From: Lysobacter soli
GTDB lineage: Bacteria > Pseudomonadota > Gammaproteobacteria > Xanthomonadales > Xanthomonadaceae
Reading direction: 5' to 3'
DNA: 64,000 bases
NCBI RefSeq assembly: GCF_003382285.1
Contig: NZ_QTJR01000001.1
Span: 682,001-746,000 of the forward strand
Part shown: positions 9,798 to 18,380 of the stretch, in pieces
Numbering within the stretch: the stretch's first letter is position 1
Layout: every line of letters begins with the position of its first letter
Translations under genes and position numbers: made by a program
Notes under the pieces: model-generated
Told to the model about the DNA's origin: nothing
The model's database searches: none
What the model saw: only the letters and a program-made list of their open reading frames with translations

Positions 9798-10970
9798 TCA
9801 GCTATCACTCCGCCGCTTCTGCGGCGCCGCCTTCGACACGCTCTGCGCGCCGTCCTCGCCCTTCGGCGGCTCCAGCGTCGCGGTGTCGCGATCGAACTCG
9901 GACAGCGGGCTCTCGGAGGGACAGGTCTGGTCGGGGAAGCCGAAATCCGTGCGCAGCTTCAGGCCGCACGCGTTGAGCGCGTCCAGGTCGGTGTCCGGCG
10001 ATTTGCAGCGTTTGTCGAATGCGCGCACGAACGAGTCGCGGCGACTCACGAAGTCCTCGCCGCACTTGCGCATCAGGCGCAGACGGTCGAGGTCGTCCTG
10101 CGCCGGGTTCACGCCGTCCAGGCCGTACAACTCGAGTTCTTCGGTCGTGAGCAGGCGCAGGCTGCGGTTGGGCACGGCCATCATCAGGTCGGCCACGGCG
10201 GTGGCCGCGCCGTTGCGCTCCAGGTAATCGCGCACGCGTTCGTACACAACGCGCAGCTCGGCGTTGAGCTGCGCGCGCGTGGTGGCGGTCGAACTCATGC
10301 GGATGATGCGGTGGATGCCGACCTGCCCGGCGATCATCCGCGTGTCGCCCGCGCTCAGGATGAAGACGCACGCGCTGTGGCAGATCGCGCCTTCGCGCAC
10401 CCAGATCGTCCAGCGCGATTCGGCGATGTAGTCGCCGGCCTGGATCGCATCCTCGACCTGGCCGCCGGCCGAGTCGATGTCGAGCACGCGCTTGCCGATG
10501 TCCATCGAATCGGCGACTTCGGTGACGCGCTCGACCAGCGTGCCGAATTCCGCGGTGACCTTGCCCTTGTAACGCAGCCGCGCCACGCCGCCGGCTTCGC
10601 ACGGTGCGAGCGCGGCCTTGAGGCCGTCGCGGTCGAACGTCGTCAGCACCTCGCCGTCGCCCTTCTCCACGTAATCGAGGTCGCAACTGATCGACGCCGC
10701 ACCCGCCGTGAGTTCCAGCGGCGCCGCCCACGGCTTGTGCGGTTCGGGAGCGGGTTCGGGGCGCGCGATCTCGCGGATCGACGTGCGCGCCTGGCGCGTG
10801 CCTTCCGGTTTGACCGGAGCGACCTTTACCGGCGCGGTGCTGATCGCGCCGCCGTCCTGCGGCGCGGCGACCTCCTCGATCACCAGGCCCTGCGTCGTCT
10901 CCGCTTCGGGACGCTGGCAGGCGGCGATGACAAGGCAGGACAACAGCAGGGCGACGGCACGGATCGGCAT
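9798..10970 (-). CDS. ClpP-like periplasmic lipoprotein, putative serine protease
   Basis: A 390-residue protein starting MPIRAVALLLSCLVIAACQR, with lipobox VIAAC (Cys18). Residues about 160-225 resemble the ClpP/crotonase core: RVLDIDSAGGQVEDAI (oxyanion-type glycines), then EGAICHSACVFILSAG with Ser199 in the position of the ClpP nucleophile, then GQVGIHRI with His220 as candidate general base. Proteins of this type are usually annotated as ATP-dependent-protease-like periplasmic proteins; no ATPase partner is nearby and the substrate is unknown. The C-terminal 130 residues, rich in Cys, Asp and Arg, match nothing I know. The Met at 10970 was chosen because it begins the signal sequence. 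Confidence 0.7.
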   Translation of the reverse strand: MPIRAVALLLSCLVIAACQRPEAETTQGLVIEEVAAPQDGGAISTAPVKVAPVKPEGTRQARTSIREIARPEPAPEPHKPWAAPLELTAGAASISCDLDYVEKGDGEVLTTFDRDGLKAALAPCEAGGVARLRYKGKVTAEFGTLVERVTEVADSMDIGKRVLDIDSAGGQVEDAIQAGDYIAESRWTIWVREGAICHSACVFILSAGDTRMIAGQVGIHRIIRMSSTATTRAQLNAELRVVYERVRDYLERNGAATAVADLMMAVPNRSLRLLTTEELELYGLDGVNPAQDDLDRLRLMRKCGEDFVSRRDSFVRAFDKRCKSPDTDLDALNACGLKLRTDFGFPDQTCPSESPLSEFDRDTATLEPPKGEDGAQSVSKAAPQKRRSDS

Positions 10971-11114
10971 GCGGCAACGGACTCGGGAGCGGACGCGCCC
11001 CTGAACGGGGCGCGCGGAAAACGTGAAGCCACAGCTTACGGCGTGGGGCCTGACTCTGCGCACAGCGCGCGGCACCGCGCCCGGTTCACGTTTCTTTCGC
11101 CGCTCCCGGCGCGA

Positions 11115-12878
11115 TCAGCGTGCGGCCACGGCCGCCTGTTCCTCCGCGATCCACGCCTGCACGCGCTCGCGCAGGAACGCCAGCGGCACCACGCCGTCGC
11201 CCAGCACGCGCTGGTGGAACTGCTTCAGGTCGAAGCGATCGCCCAACGCAGCTTCGGCTTCGCGACGCAGCGCGACGATCTCCAGACCGCCGGAGTCGTA
11301 CGCGGTGAGCTGGCCCGGCATCGCGGCGATGCGATCGACCATCTCGGCCGAGGTCTCCGGCGAGAACCGCCCGCTTTCGGCCATGAACTGCGCCGCCTGC
11401 TCGCGCGTCCAGCCGAACATGTGGATGCCCGGATCCACCACCATGCCGCGCGCCGGCCACAGCCGGCGGCTGATCTGCGCGTACGGCGTGGTGTAGATGC
11501 CCGCTTCCTCGCTCAGCGCTTCGGAATAGCGCGCCCAGCCTTCGACATAGGCCGAATTGAACGCCAGCGCCGACAGCGGATGGCGCTTGCCGACGCCGCG
11601 CGCGAGCGCGAGTTGCAGGTGATGGCCGGGCCAGGTTTCGTGCACGAGCGTGATTTCCGCCGCGCCGCGACGATCGGCCTCGGGATGGTCGAGGTTGATG
11701 CGATACACGCCCGGCTTGCGGTCGTCCGGATCGGGTTCGTAATGCGAACTCACGCCGGTGTTGCGCTGCTCCGGCTTCAGCGGTTCGACCACCGCCGGCT
11801 GCACAGGCATCGTGGCGAAATACGCCGAACTCTTCTCACGTGCCGACTCCAGCAGGCCGCGCGAGAACTGCAGCTGCTCGTCCGCTGACGCGAAGCGGTT
11901 GTCCTTGGCTTCGTCGACGCGCTTGACGATCGTCGCCAGATCCGTCGAGTCGAACATCGTCTTGCCGAGCGCCTGCACGGTTGCCAGGTTCGTCGCGACG
12001 GTGCGCTGGCCGAGGTCGTACACCGCCTTCGGCGTGCGGTCGAGCGTGGTGTAGGAGCGCAGCATCGCCTGGTAGCACTGCGCGCCATCGGGTAGCGCGG
12101 ACAACGCGATCGTCTCGCGAGCCGCGCCCTGGTATTCGCTAACTAGGAAATCGCGATAACGGCGCAGCGCCGGCTGGACCTGCTGCGACACGACGCTTTC
12201 AAACTCCTTCGCGAACGCCGCGTCCTTCGACTTCTCGCCCGGCGCGAAGTACGGCGATTTGCGCGCTTCCAGATCGACCATGCCGTCGAGCTGCTTGATC
12301 ACGCGCACCACCACCGGCTTCGGCGCGGTATAGCCGGCCTTGATACCCGCGCGCAGGTTTGCGATTTCGTTGTCGACGTACGCCGGCAGCGTGCGCCAGC
12401 GCGTGAGCGCCTGCATGCGCTCGTCCGCGGTGGCGACGGGCTGACGATCGGCAAGATCGGTGAACGCGGTGTGCCAGCCGAACATGTGGTTCACGTTCCA
12501 CTGCTCGGCGTGGCACACGCGTAGCGCGCGATTGGTTTCGAGCATCTCGCGCAGCTGCGCATAGGCGAGCCGTGCGGCGGGATCCTTGTCGATCTTCGCG
12601 CGATCGAGCTTCTGCAGGCGCGACCACAACGCATCCTCGCGTGCGTCGAATCGCGCGTTGTCGGCGGCCGAATTGCGCGGCAGGTAATCGTGGCGCTTGA
12701 GCGGCAGGACTTCGTAGTACGCAGGCGTCGGATCGTATTCGAGCGAAAGCGCGACCATCTCGTCGGCGATCGCCATCACCTGCTTCGGTTCGCTTCCGCT
12801 GCCCGCCGCGGATGCCGGCGATGTCGTTATCGCCACGCCCAACACGATCGCACCACTCCAACCCACTGCACTTCGCAT
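11115..12878 (-). CDS. DUF885 family putative metallopeptidase, secreted
   Basis: A 587-residue protein with a signal peptide (about residues 1-24, cut near ASAAG). The family signature is ITLVHETWPGHHLQLALARG (around residue 400), whose HExxPGHH resembles a zinc-binding HExxH, followed by YVEGWARYSEALSEEAGIY (E-G-W-A-x-Y). DUF885 proteins are widespread secreted or lipoprotein enzymes thought to be peptidases, but few have been tested. It stands alone; a hairpin without T tract (10994-11014) lies downstream before the ClpP-like gene. Confidence 0.85.
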   Translation of the reverse strand: MRSAVGWSGAIVLGVAITTSPASAAGSGSEPKQVMAIADEMVALSLEYDPTPAYYEVLPLKRHDYLPRNSAADNARFDAREDALWSRLQKLDRAKIDKDPAARLAYAQLREMLETNRALRVCHAEQWNVNHMFGWHTAFTDLADRQPVATADERMQALTRWRTLPAYVDNEIANLRAGIKAGYTAPKPVVVRVIKQLDGMVDLEARKSPYFAPGEKSKDAAFAKEFESVVSQQVQPALRRYRDFLVSEYQGAARETIALSALPDGAQCYQAMLRSYTTLDRTPKAVYDLGQRTVATNLATVQALGKTMFDSTDLATIVKRVDEAKDNRFASADEQLQFSRGLLESAREKSSAYFATMPVQPAVVEPLKPEQRNTGVSSHYEPDPDDRKPGVYRINLDHPEADRRGAAEITLVHETWPGHHLQLALARGVGKRHPLSALAFNSAYVEGWARYSEALSEEAGIYTTPYAQISRRLWPARGMVVDPGIHMFGWTREQAAQFMAESGRFSPETSAEMVDRIAAMPGQLTAYDSGGLEIVALRREAEAALGDRFDLKQFHQRVLGDGVVPLAFLRERVQAWIAEEQAAVAAR

Positions 12879-12960
12879 GACCCGGCTCCTGCCTTGTGTG
12901 GTCGTGCGATGGTAGTGGCTGGCGGCGGCACGCGGATGTGCCGCCGGTTCGGCTCCGCCC

Positions 12961-14628
12961 CTATCGATGGCCCATCAGGCTCTCGCGGATGAACTGGCGC
13001 ACCAGTCGCGCCGATTCCTCCTTCGAGGTCGCGTCCTGCGGCAGCGGCTGCGGCGCAGCCAGCGCCGATGCGGAGAACGCGCCGCCCGTGCCCGGCACGG
13101 GTTCGATCACGAAGATCTCGCCGTCGAAATCGACGATGTAGACGTTGTTGGCGGTGTCGGTACCGAAAGCGACGATGTTGTTGATCGTGCCCGCCGTCGG
13201 CGTGAAGTCGGCATTGCGCAGCCGGAATCGCGAGGACGGGATCGTCGTGCCCTGCAGGATCACGCCCGTCTGGATCGACCACAGGTTCGGCTGCACGAAA
13301 TCGCCGAACAGGTATTCGCCGCGCAGCGATTCCAGCGGCCCGCGATACACCACGCCGCCGGTCACGGAACTGCCTTCGCGCGCACCGCTGCCGTGGCTGT
13401 ATTCGGCGATGGGCGGCGTCAGGCCGGGGGTGTTCGCCGGACCACGAAACACCTGTGTGCCTTCCATGATCGGCCAGCCGAAATTCAGCCCGGCTTCGTT
13501 GGGACGCGCGAGGTCGATCTCTTCCACCGCGCCCTGCCCCACATCGCCGATGTAGAGATTGCCGGTGAGCGGATCGAAGCTGTTGCGGAAAGGATTGCGC
13601 AGGCCATACGCCCACACTTCCGGCGCGTTGGGCGAGGTGAACGGATTGCCGGCGGGGATCGCGTAATCGCGGTCCGGATCGCTGGGGAAACCGTCGCTCG
13701 ACGGATCGATGCGCAGGATCTTGCCCAGCAGCGTCGCGCGGTTCTGCCCGTTGTTGTCCGGGTCGCCGGTGCCGCCGCCATCGCCGACGGCAACGTACAG
13801 CATGCCGTCCGGACCGAAGCCGATCCAGCCGCCGTTGTGGTTGTTGCGCGGATGCGCGATGCGCAGGATCGCGTCGCCGCTGGCCGGGTCGGCCTGATCG
13901 CGGTTGTTCGCCAGCGTCTGGTAACGACGCAATTCGATCGTGCCGTCGGGCACGGTCAAAAAGACGTAGAAGCGGCCGCTGGTCGCGAAATCCGGCGCGG
14001 TCGCGAAACCGAGCAGGCCGCGCTCGCCATCGGTGGACACCTGCCCGCTCACGTCGAGGAATGCGGACGCCGCGATCGCACCGTTGGACGGTGAAAGCAG
14101 CCGGATGCGTCCAGCACGCTCGACCACGAACACACGACCGGTCGCATCGGGCACCGGCGCGAGGAAGATCGGGAAATTCATTCCGCTCACGACGCGCCGC
14201 ACGCGCAGTGGCGCACCGGTGACGTCGGTGACGGTGACCGACAGCGGCAGCGTCGCGGTCTGCGTGCCGTCGCTGGCGGTGATCGACACCAGGTACACGT
14301 TGTCGGCGTTGGCGTCGGTCGGCGCCTCGAAATCCGGCGGCGTGATGAACTGCAGCGCGCCCGCGGCGCTGATCAGGAAGCGCGCCTGATCGGCGCCGCC
14401 CGACAGCGTGAAGGACACGGGCTTGCCTTCCGGATCGGTGGCGGTGGCGGTGTAGAACACGCCTGCAGTGCCTTCGGGCACGGTGGCGGCCGCGGCCGAG
14501 GTGAACGTCGGCGGCCGGTCGACCGGCGCGCCGGGAATCTGGGTGTTGTTGTCGCCGCCCCCACCGCCGCCGCAGGCCGCCAGCATCGCGGCCACCATGA
14601 CGATCACTGCCAGTCGTGCCTGCTGCAT
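12961..14628 (-). CDS. PQQ-dependent sugar dehydrogenase-like lipoprotein with cadherin-like domain
   Basis: A 555-residue exported protein. The signal ends MLAACGGGGGG (Cys19 lipidated), then comes a cadherin-like repeat (about residues 35-130, DRPPTFTSAAAATVPEGTAG ... YLVSITASDGTQTATLPLSVTVTD). The rest is the six-bladed glucose/sorbosone dehydrogenase propeller: PIFLAPVPDATGRVFVVERAGRI, GERGLLGFATAPDF, HPRNNHNGGWIGFGPDGMLY, VWAYGLRNPFRNSFDP and NYGWP-like NFGWPIMEG. The family oxidises aldoses with PQQ in the periplasm; cofactor and substrate here are inferred. Stop is TAG. Confidence 0.85.
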   Translation of the reverse strand: MQQARLAVIVMVAAMLAACGGGGGGDNNTQIPGAPVDRPPTFTSAAAATVPEGTAGVFYTATATDPEGKPVSFTLSGGADQARFLISAAGALQFITPPDFEAPTDANADNVYLVSITASDGTQTATLPLSVTVTDVTGAPLRVRRVVSGMNFPIFLAPVPDATGRVFVVERAGRIRLLSPSNGAIAASAFLDVSGQVSTDGERGLLGFATAPDFATSGRFYVFLTVPDGTIELRRYQTLANNRDQADPASGDAILRIAHPRNNHNGGWIGFGPDGMLYVAVGDGGGTGDPDNNGQNRATLLGKILRIDPSSDGFPSDPDRDYAIPAGNPFTSPNAPEVWAYGLRNPFRNSFDPLTGNLYIGDVGQGAVEEIDLARPNEAGLNFGWPIMEGTQVFRGPANTPGLTPPIAEYSHGSGAREGSSVTGGVVYRGPLESLRGEYLFGDFVQPNLWSIQTGVILQGTTIPSSRFRLRNADFTPTAGTINNIVAFGTDTANNVYIVDFDGEIFVIEPVPGTGGAFSASALAAPQPLPQDATSKEESARLVRQFIRESLMGHR

Positions 14629-14777
14629 GCGCTCGCTCCCGGGCCTTGAGCAGCGCGCCGGTGCGGCGCGCCTGCGGGCGGCCGCCAGCGTGTCAGAGGT
14701 CGCCGTGGCGATCCGTGAAGGCCGGCTCGCTTCACGTCGCGCGCATCGGCGCGGCGGCCCCGTCCGTCGGCGCCCGC

Positions 14778-15755
14778 TCACACGTTCCAGAGGCGACGCG
14801 CTTCCTCGGCAATCAGGTCGGGGAATTCCTCCGGGAAGAACAGCTTCGCGCCCTCGACCCGCCGCACGCCGCGCGAGTCGCCGAACGCACCGTCCAGATG
14901 GGCCGCGCCCGCTTCGGTGAAGATCGGATCGGCCGTGCCCCACACGATGCGCGTCGGCGCGCGCGCAGCCTTCAGCGCGGGGCCGATGCCGCCGAGCCAG
15001 TTGCGATCGAGCGCCACGGCGAACGCGTTCGTCCGCGACGCATCGCGCACCAGCGGGCCGAGGTAGACGTCGATGGCCTCGTCACTCGGGTTCGATGCAT
15101 GGGTGAACGTCTGCCCGCCCAGTCCTTGCGGCGAGCGCGCCAGCGCCTTGTCGGCCAGCCACGGCGCGAGCCACTGCTGCGCGAACTGGTCCTGCTTCGC
15201 CAGCGCGATCACCGGCTGCAACGCCGGCGGCGGGCATTCGATTTCGGAGTCGCAATTGGTCAGCAGCAGCGTGCGGACGCGATGCGGGTACGTCGCCAGG
15301 AACAGCTGCGCGGCCTGCCCGCCGCTGTCGTTGGCGACGACGTCCACGCGATCCACGCCGAGCTTGTCGAGCAGTTCGGCGAGCATGCGCACCTGCGCAT
15401 CGGGCGCCAGGCTCTGGCCCTTCGCGACGCGCGTGTAGCCCAATCCGAGAAAGTCCGGCGCGATGCAGCGCCGGTACGGCGACAACCGCGCGAGCGCGCC
15501 ACGCCACTGGTAACCGTTGAGCGGGAAGCCGTGCAGGAACAACGCCGCCGCGCCACGCCCGCGTTCGACGTAGGCGATCTCCCCGGCGGACGTGGACACG
15601 AAGCGGCGCGCCTTGAGGAAAGCGGCGGCATCCTCGGCGTCGGTGGTACTCGCGACCGGGGATGCGGCGAATGCACTGCGGTCGAACATCGCGCCGGTCA
15701 GCGTGGCGGTAGCCAGCGTGCCGGCGGCGATTCCAAGGAAGTCCCTGCGCTGCAT
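14778..15755 (-). CDS. Alpha/beta hydrolase with Tat signal, dehalogenase/epoxide-hydrolase-like
   Basis: A 325-residue protein whose start, MQRRDFLGIAAGTLA, is a twin-arginine export signal (cut near AFAAS, residue 31). The hydrolase core shows LFLHGFPLNGYQW (oxyanion HG, about 73-84), APDFLGLGYT (99-108) and VVANDSGGQAAQLF. In alignment with GHDWGG-type enzymes, Asp143 occupies the nucleophile position, as in haloalkane dehalogenases and epoxide hydrolases, with Ser144 next to it; an esterase using Ser is the alternative. The gene is divergent from the XRE regulator at 15897, and the inverted repeats between them probably control both. Confidence 0.82.
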   Translation of the reverse strand: MQRRDFLGIAAGTLATATLTGAMFDRSAFAASPVASTTDAEDAAAFLKARRFVSTSAGEIAYVERGRGAAALFLHGFPLNGYQWRGALARLSPYRRCIAPDFLGLGYTRVAKGQSLAPDAQVRMLAELLDKLGVDRVDVVANDSGGQAAQLFLATYPHRVRTLLLTNCDSEIECPPPALQPVIALAKQDQFAQQWLAPWLADKALARSPQGLGGQTFTHASNPSDEAIDVYLGPLVRDASRTNAFAVALDRNWLGGIGPALKAARAPTRIVWGTADPIFTEAGAAHLDGAFGDSRGVRRVEGAKLFFPEEFPDLIAEEARRLWNV

Positions 15756-15831
15756 GATCGAGCTCCATGGCCGGAACGCTCCGGCGTCGACGGAATGATT
15801 CGCGTCGGAGGTCAACGGTTCAACGAAGCCG

Positions 15832-15863
15832 CAGGTCATGCCGCCATGACCTGGCAGGTCATG
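15832..15863. promoter_or_regulatory. Candidate XRE operator: three CAGGTCATG half-sites
   Basis: CAGGTCATG (15832-15840) and its exact reverse complement CATGACCTG (15845-15853) form a perfect 9-bp inverted repeat around CCGC. A third direct copy of CAGGTCATG follows at 15855-15863. The set lies between the divergent hydrolase and regulator genes, and the third copy would overlap the -35 region of the regulator (its -10, TATGCT, is at 15885-15890). This is the arrangement expected for an autorepressing divergent regulator. Confidence 0.72.
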
Positions 15864-15896
15864 GTGCGGCCGCGCACCGCCCCGTATGCTCGCCGC

Positions 15897-16727
15897 GTGA
15901 ACCGAGCCGCCACGCCACTCCGCGATGTCCGACTGGGCGCCCTGCTGCGCGAATGGCGCGCGGCCCGTCGCCTGAGCCAGATGGACCTCGCGCTGGACGC
16001 GGGCGTGTCGCCGCGCCACCTGAGCTGCGTGGAAACCGGCAAGGCGCAGCCCAGCCGCGAGATGGTCGCGCGCCTGGCCGACGCCCTCGACATGCCGCTA
16101 CGCGAGCGCAATGCGCTGCTGGTCGCGGCCGGCTTCGCGCCGCGCTATCCCGAGACCGCGCTGGCGACGCCGGAACTGTCGCAGGTGCGGCGCGCGATCG
16201 AATTCATCCTCGCGCAGCAGGAACCGTATCCCGCGTTCGTGCTCAACCGCCACTGGGACGTGCTGATGGCCAACGACGCGGCGCTACGCGTCAACGCGTT
16301 CGTGATGAACGGGCGCGCGAGCGCGCACACGAACATGATCCGGCAGATCTTCGACCCGGCCGACCTGCGCGGCGCCGTGGACAACTGGGAGGAAGTGGCG
16401 GGCGACCTGATCCGCCACCTGCACGGCGAAGTCGCGGCCGCACCTTCCGACACCGCGGCGCGCGAACTGCTCGACGAAGTGCTGGCATACCCCGGCGTGC
16501 CGGCACGCTGGCGACTGCGCGACGTCGAATCGGCACCGACACCGCTGCTCACCACGGTGCTGCGCCGCGACGAACACCGCCTGCGGTTCTTCTCGACCAT
16601 CACCACCTTCGGCACGCCGCACGACGTGACGCTGGAGGAATTGCGCATCGAATGCTGTTTCCCCGTGGACGACGCGACAGCGGCGCTATGCCGGCAGCTG
16701 GCGAGTCGCGCGAAGGGCGAAGGCTGA
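15897..16727 (+). CDS. XRE-family transcriptional regulator with MmyB-like ligand domain
   Basis: A 276-residue regulator. The N-terminal helix-turn-helix reads LGALLREWRAARRLSQMDLA ... VSPRHLSCVETGKAQPSREM (about residues 10-60). The rest (FILAQQEPYPAFVLNRHWDVLMAN ... FFSTITTFGTPHDVTLEELRIECCFP) is the MmyB-like PAS-type ligand-binding domain; such regulators usually control an adjacent oxidoreductase or hydrolase. In-frame ATGs at 15846 and 15861 exist, but both sit inside the candidate operator; GTG 15897 lies six bases after TATGCT and just before the first conserved residues, so a leaderless GTG start is preferred. The ligand is unknown. Confidence 0.82.
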   Translation: MNRAATPLRDVRLGALLREWRAARRLSQMDLALDAGVSPRHLSCVETGKAQPSREMVARLADALDMPLRERNALLVAAGFAPRYPETALATPELSQVRRAIEFILAQQEPYPAFVLNRHWDVLMANDAALRVNAFVMNGRASAHTNMIRQIFDPADLRGAVDNWEEVAGDLIRHLHGEVAAAPSDTAARELLDEVLAYPGVPARWRLRDVESAPTPLLTTVLRRDEHRLRFFSTITTFGTPHDVTLEELRIECCFPVDDATAALCRQLASRAKGEG

Positions 16728-16740
16728 CCATCAGGCAGCC

Positions 16741-16768
16741 GTCATCCCGGCGAAGGCCGGGACCCAGG
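16741..16768. repeat. REP-like palindromic repeat, single copy
   Basis: A 28-base unit beginning GTCATCCCGGCGAAGGCC and ending GGGACCCAGG, with an internal CCCGGC...GCCGGG palindrome. The same unit occurs twice, inverted, at 48367-48498, and a degenerate copy lies at 40801-40829. It sits in the gap between the XRE gene and the cytochrome gene. Confidence 0.85.
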
Positions 16769-16893
16769 CCGGTAACGCTCAGGCCTCTGCCGCAGCCGCC
16801 CGAAACGCGTATTCATCCCCGGCGCGCCTGCGCCGTGTCCTCCCCCGCCCGCACTTCCCGTATCCGGTTTTCACATCACCGGAGTGAAGGGCA

Positions 16894-17787
16894 ATGCGGC
16901 GTCTATTGAAGTGGCTGGGCTGGAGCGTGGTCGTGGTGGCGGTGCTGGTGGCGGGCGTGCTCGGTGCCGCTTGGGCGATGAGCGAACGCGCGTTGTCGCG
17001 GACCTGGACGGTGGCCGATCCCCCGCTGGCCGATGCGATGGCCTCCGCGTCCCTGGACCACGGAAAGCACCTGTTCGCCACGCGCGGCTGCGCCGACTGC
17101 CATGGCGCCGACGGCGCAGGAAAACTGCTGGTCGATGCGCCGAATGTCATCCGCATCGTGCCGAGCAACCTCACCCGCACCGTGCGCGATGCGGCGTGGA
17201 CCGACGACCGCCTCGCCGCGGCGATCCGCCACGGCGTGCGCCCCGACGGCACGGGGCTGGTGATCATGCCCACCGGCGACTACACCGACATGGACGATCA
17301 CGACGTCGCGTCGATCGTGGCGTACCTGCGCACGCTGCCGATGGTCGATACCGACCCGGGCCGCACGCAGGTGCGCCCGCTCGCGCGCGTGCTGTACCTG
17401 TTCGGCAAGTTCCCGCTGGTGCCAGCCGAACGCGTCGACCACACGCCGCGCGAACGCGTCGCGCCGCCGGCGACGGTGAGCGTGGCGTACGGCAAGTACG
17501 TCGCGCAGGTGTGCACCGGCTGCCACGGTTCGAACTTCGCCGGCGGCTTCGTGCTCGAACCCGGCACGCCGCCGTCGGCCAACCTCACGCCGCACGCAAG
17601 CGGATTGCAGGCATGGAAGGAAAGCGACTTCCTGCACCTCATGCGCACTGGCCAGCGCCCCGACGGCCGCCAGCTGCATCGGATGATGCCGTGGAAGTCC
17701 TACAGTGCGATGCAGGACGTCGAACTGCGTGCTGTGTGGACGTACCTGCGTTCGCTGCCGCCGGTGGACGGAAAGACGCGGTCGTAG
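16894..17787 (+). CDS. Dihaem cytochrome c, membrane-anchored
   Basis: A 297-residue protein with one N-terminal membrane segment (about residues 8-30) and two class I cytochrome c domains. Haem sites are CADCH (residues 67-71) and CTGCH (about 206-210), with likely Met ligands in GLVIMPTGDYTDMDDHD and RMMPWKSYS. This layout resembles the cytochrome subunit of membrane-bound alcohol/aldehyde/gluconate dehydrogenases, but no dehydrogenase subunit is adjacent. A GGAG ribosome site precedes the ATG. It converges on the small secreted protein at 17792, with the two stops four bases apart. Confidence 0.9.
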   Translation: MRRLLKWLGWSVVVVAVLVAGVLGAAWAMSERALSRTWTVADPPLADAMASASLDHGKHLFATRGCADCHGADGAGKLLVDAPNVIRIVPSNLTRTVRDAAWTDDRLAAAIRHGVRPDGTGLVIMPTGDYTDMDDHDVASIVAYLRTLPMVDTDPGRTQVRPLARVLYLFGKFPLVPAERVDHTPRERVAPPATVSVAYGKYVAQVCTGCHGSNFAGGFVLEPGTPPSANLTPHASGLQAWKESDFLHLMRTGQRPDGRQLHRMMPWKSYSAMQDVELRAVWTYLRSLPPVDGKTRS

Positions 17788-17791
17788 CCGC

Positions 17792-18310
17792 TCAATCGAT
17801 GCGGTAGACGCGCGCCTTCGGCATGCCTTCGACGACCTGCAGGAACCAGCGGCCGGCCACGCCGGGAACGACGACGATTTCCGGCGCGTCGAGCTTCTTC
17901 GGCAGCTTCAGCGCGCCTTTGAGCACCTTCCACTGCTGGCCGTTCTCCAGCTCGAACACGGTGCCGGGTTCCCAGCCGCTGACCGGGCCCTTCAGGCGGC
18001 TCTGGATGGGCTTGTCGTTGAAACCGATCAGCGAACCTTCGTCGCGTCCGCGTTCGTCACGGTTCGCCGCAGGCGCATTGTTCGACACCGGCGGCGCGGC
18101 AGGCGCGGCCACCGCCACGTCGTGCCCGTCCTGCGCTTCACGCAGCATGCGATTGAGCGTGTCGAGTTGCTCGCGGCTCAAGCCCACCGACCGCAGCTGC
18201 TCCGGCGTGAGGCGCTGCTCGATGCTGACGTAAGGCGTCTGCGCGCCCGCATGCGAGGACAGCGTGGCCAGCGACAGCATCAGCGCGAGGGACAGGAACG
18301 AACATTTCAT
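17792..18310 (-). CDS. Secreted protein of unknown function
   Basis: A 172-residue protein with a clear signal peptide (MKCSFLSLALMLSLATLSSHAGA, cut near residue 23). The mature part has a helical LTPEQLRSVGLSREQLDTLNRML segment (about 32-54), a low-complexity Ala/Pro/Asn linker, and a compact C-terminal region (SGWEPGTVFELENGQQWKVLKG ... GRWFLQVVEGMPKARVYRID). The last part resembles uncharacterised proteins of Xanthomonadaceae with a WKV.../RVYRI ending; I do not know its role. An in-frame ATG ten codons upstream is less likely because it would spoil the signal. Confidence 0.75.
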   Translation of the reverse strand: MKCSFLSLALMLSLATLSSHAGAQTPYVSIEQRLTPEQLRSVGLSREQLDTLNRMLREAQDGHDVAVAAPAAPPVSNNAPAANRDERGRDEGSLIGFNDKPIQSRLKGPVSGWEPGTVFELENGQQWKVLKGALKLPKKLDAPEIVVVPGVAGRWFLQVVEGMPKARVYRID

Positions 18311-18380
18311 CGGCACGGCCTCGGACTTCGACCGTGCCACGATGCTGCAATTTAGTGACAGCCCGGTGACAGCGCCGCCT

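Noticed and set aside
10994-11014. Hairpin CGCGCCCC/GGGGCGCG as terminator of the DUF885 gene
   Set aside because: No T tract on the minus side; in a genome this GC-rich such stems arise often.
14616-15896. Extended N-terminal part of the XRE regulator
   Set aside because: It is antisense to the alpha/beta hydrolase and would run through the operator; the HTH begins just after GTG 15897.
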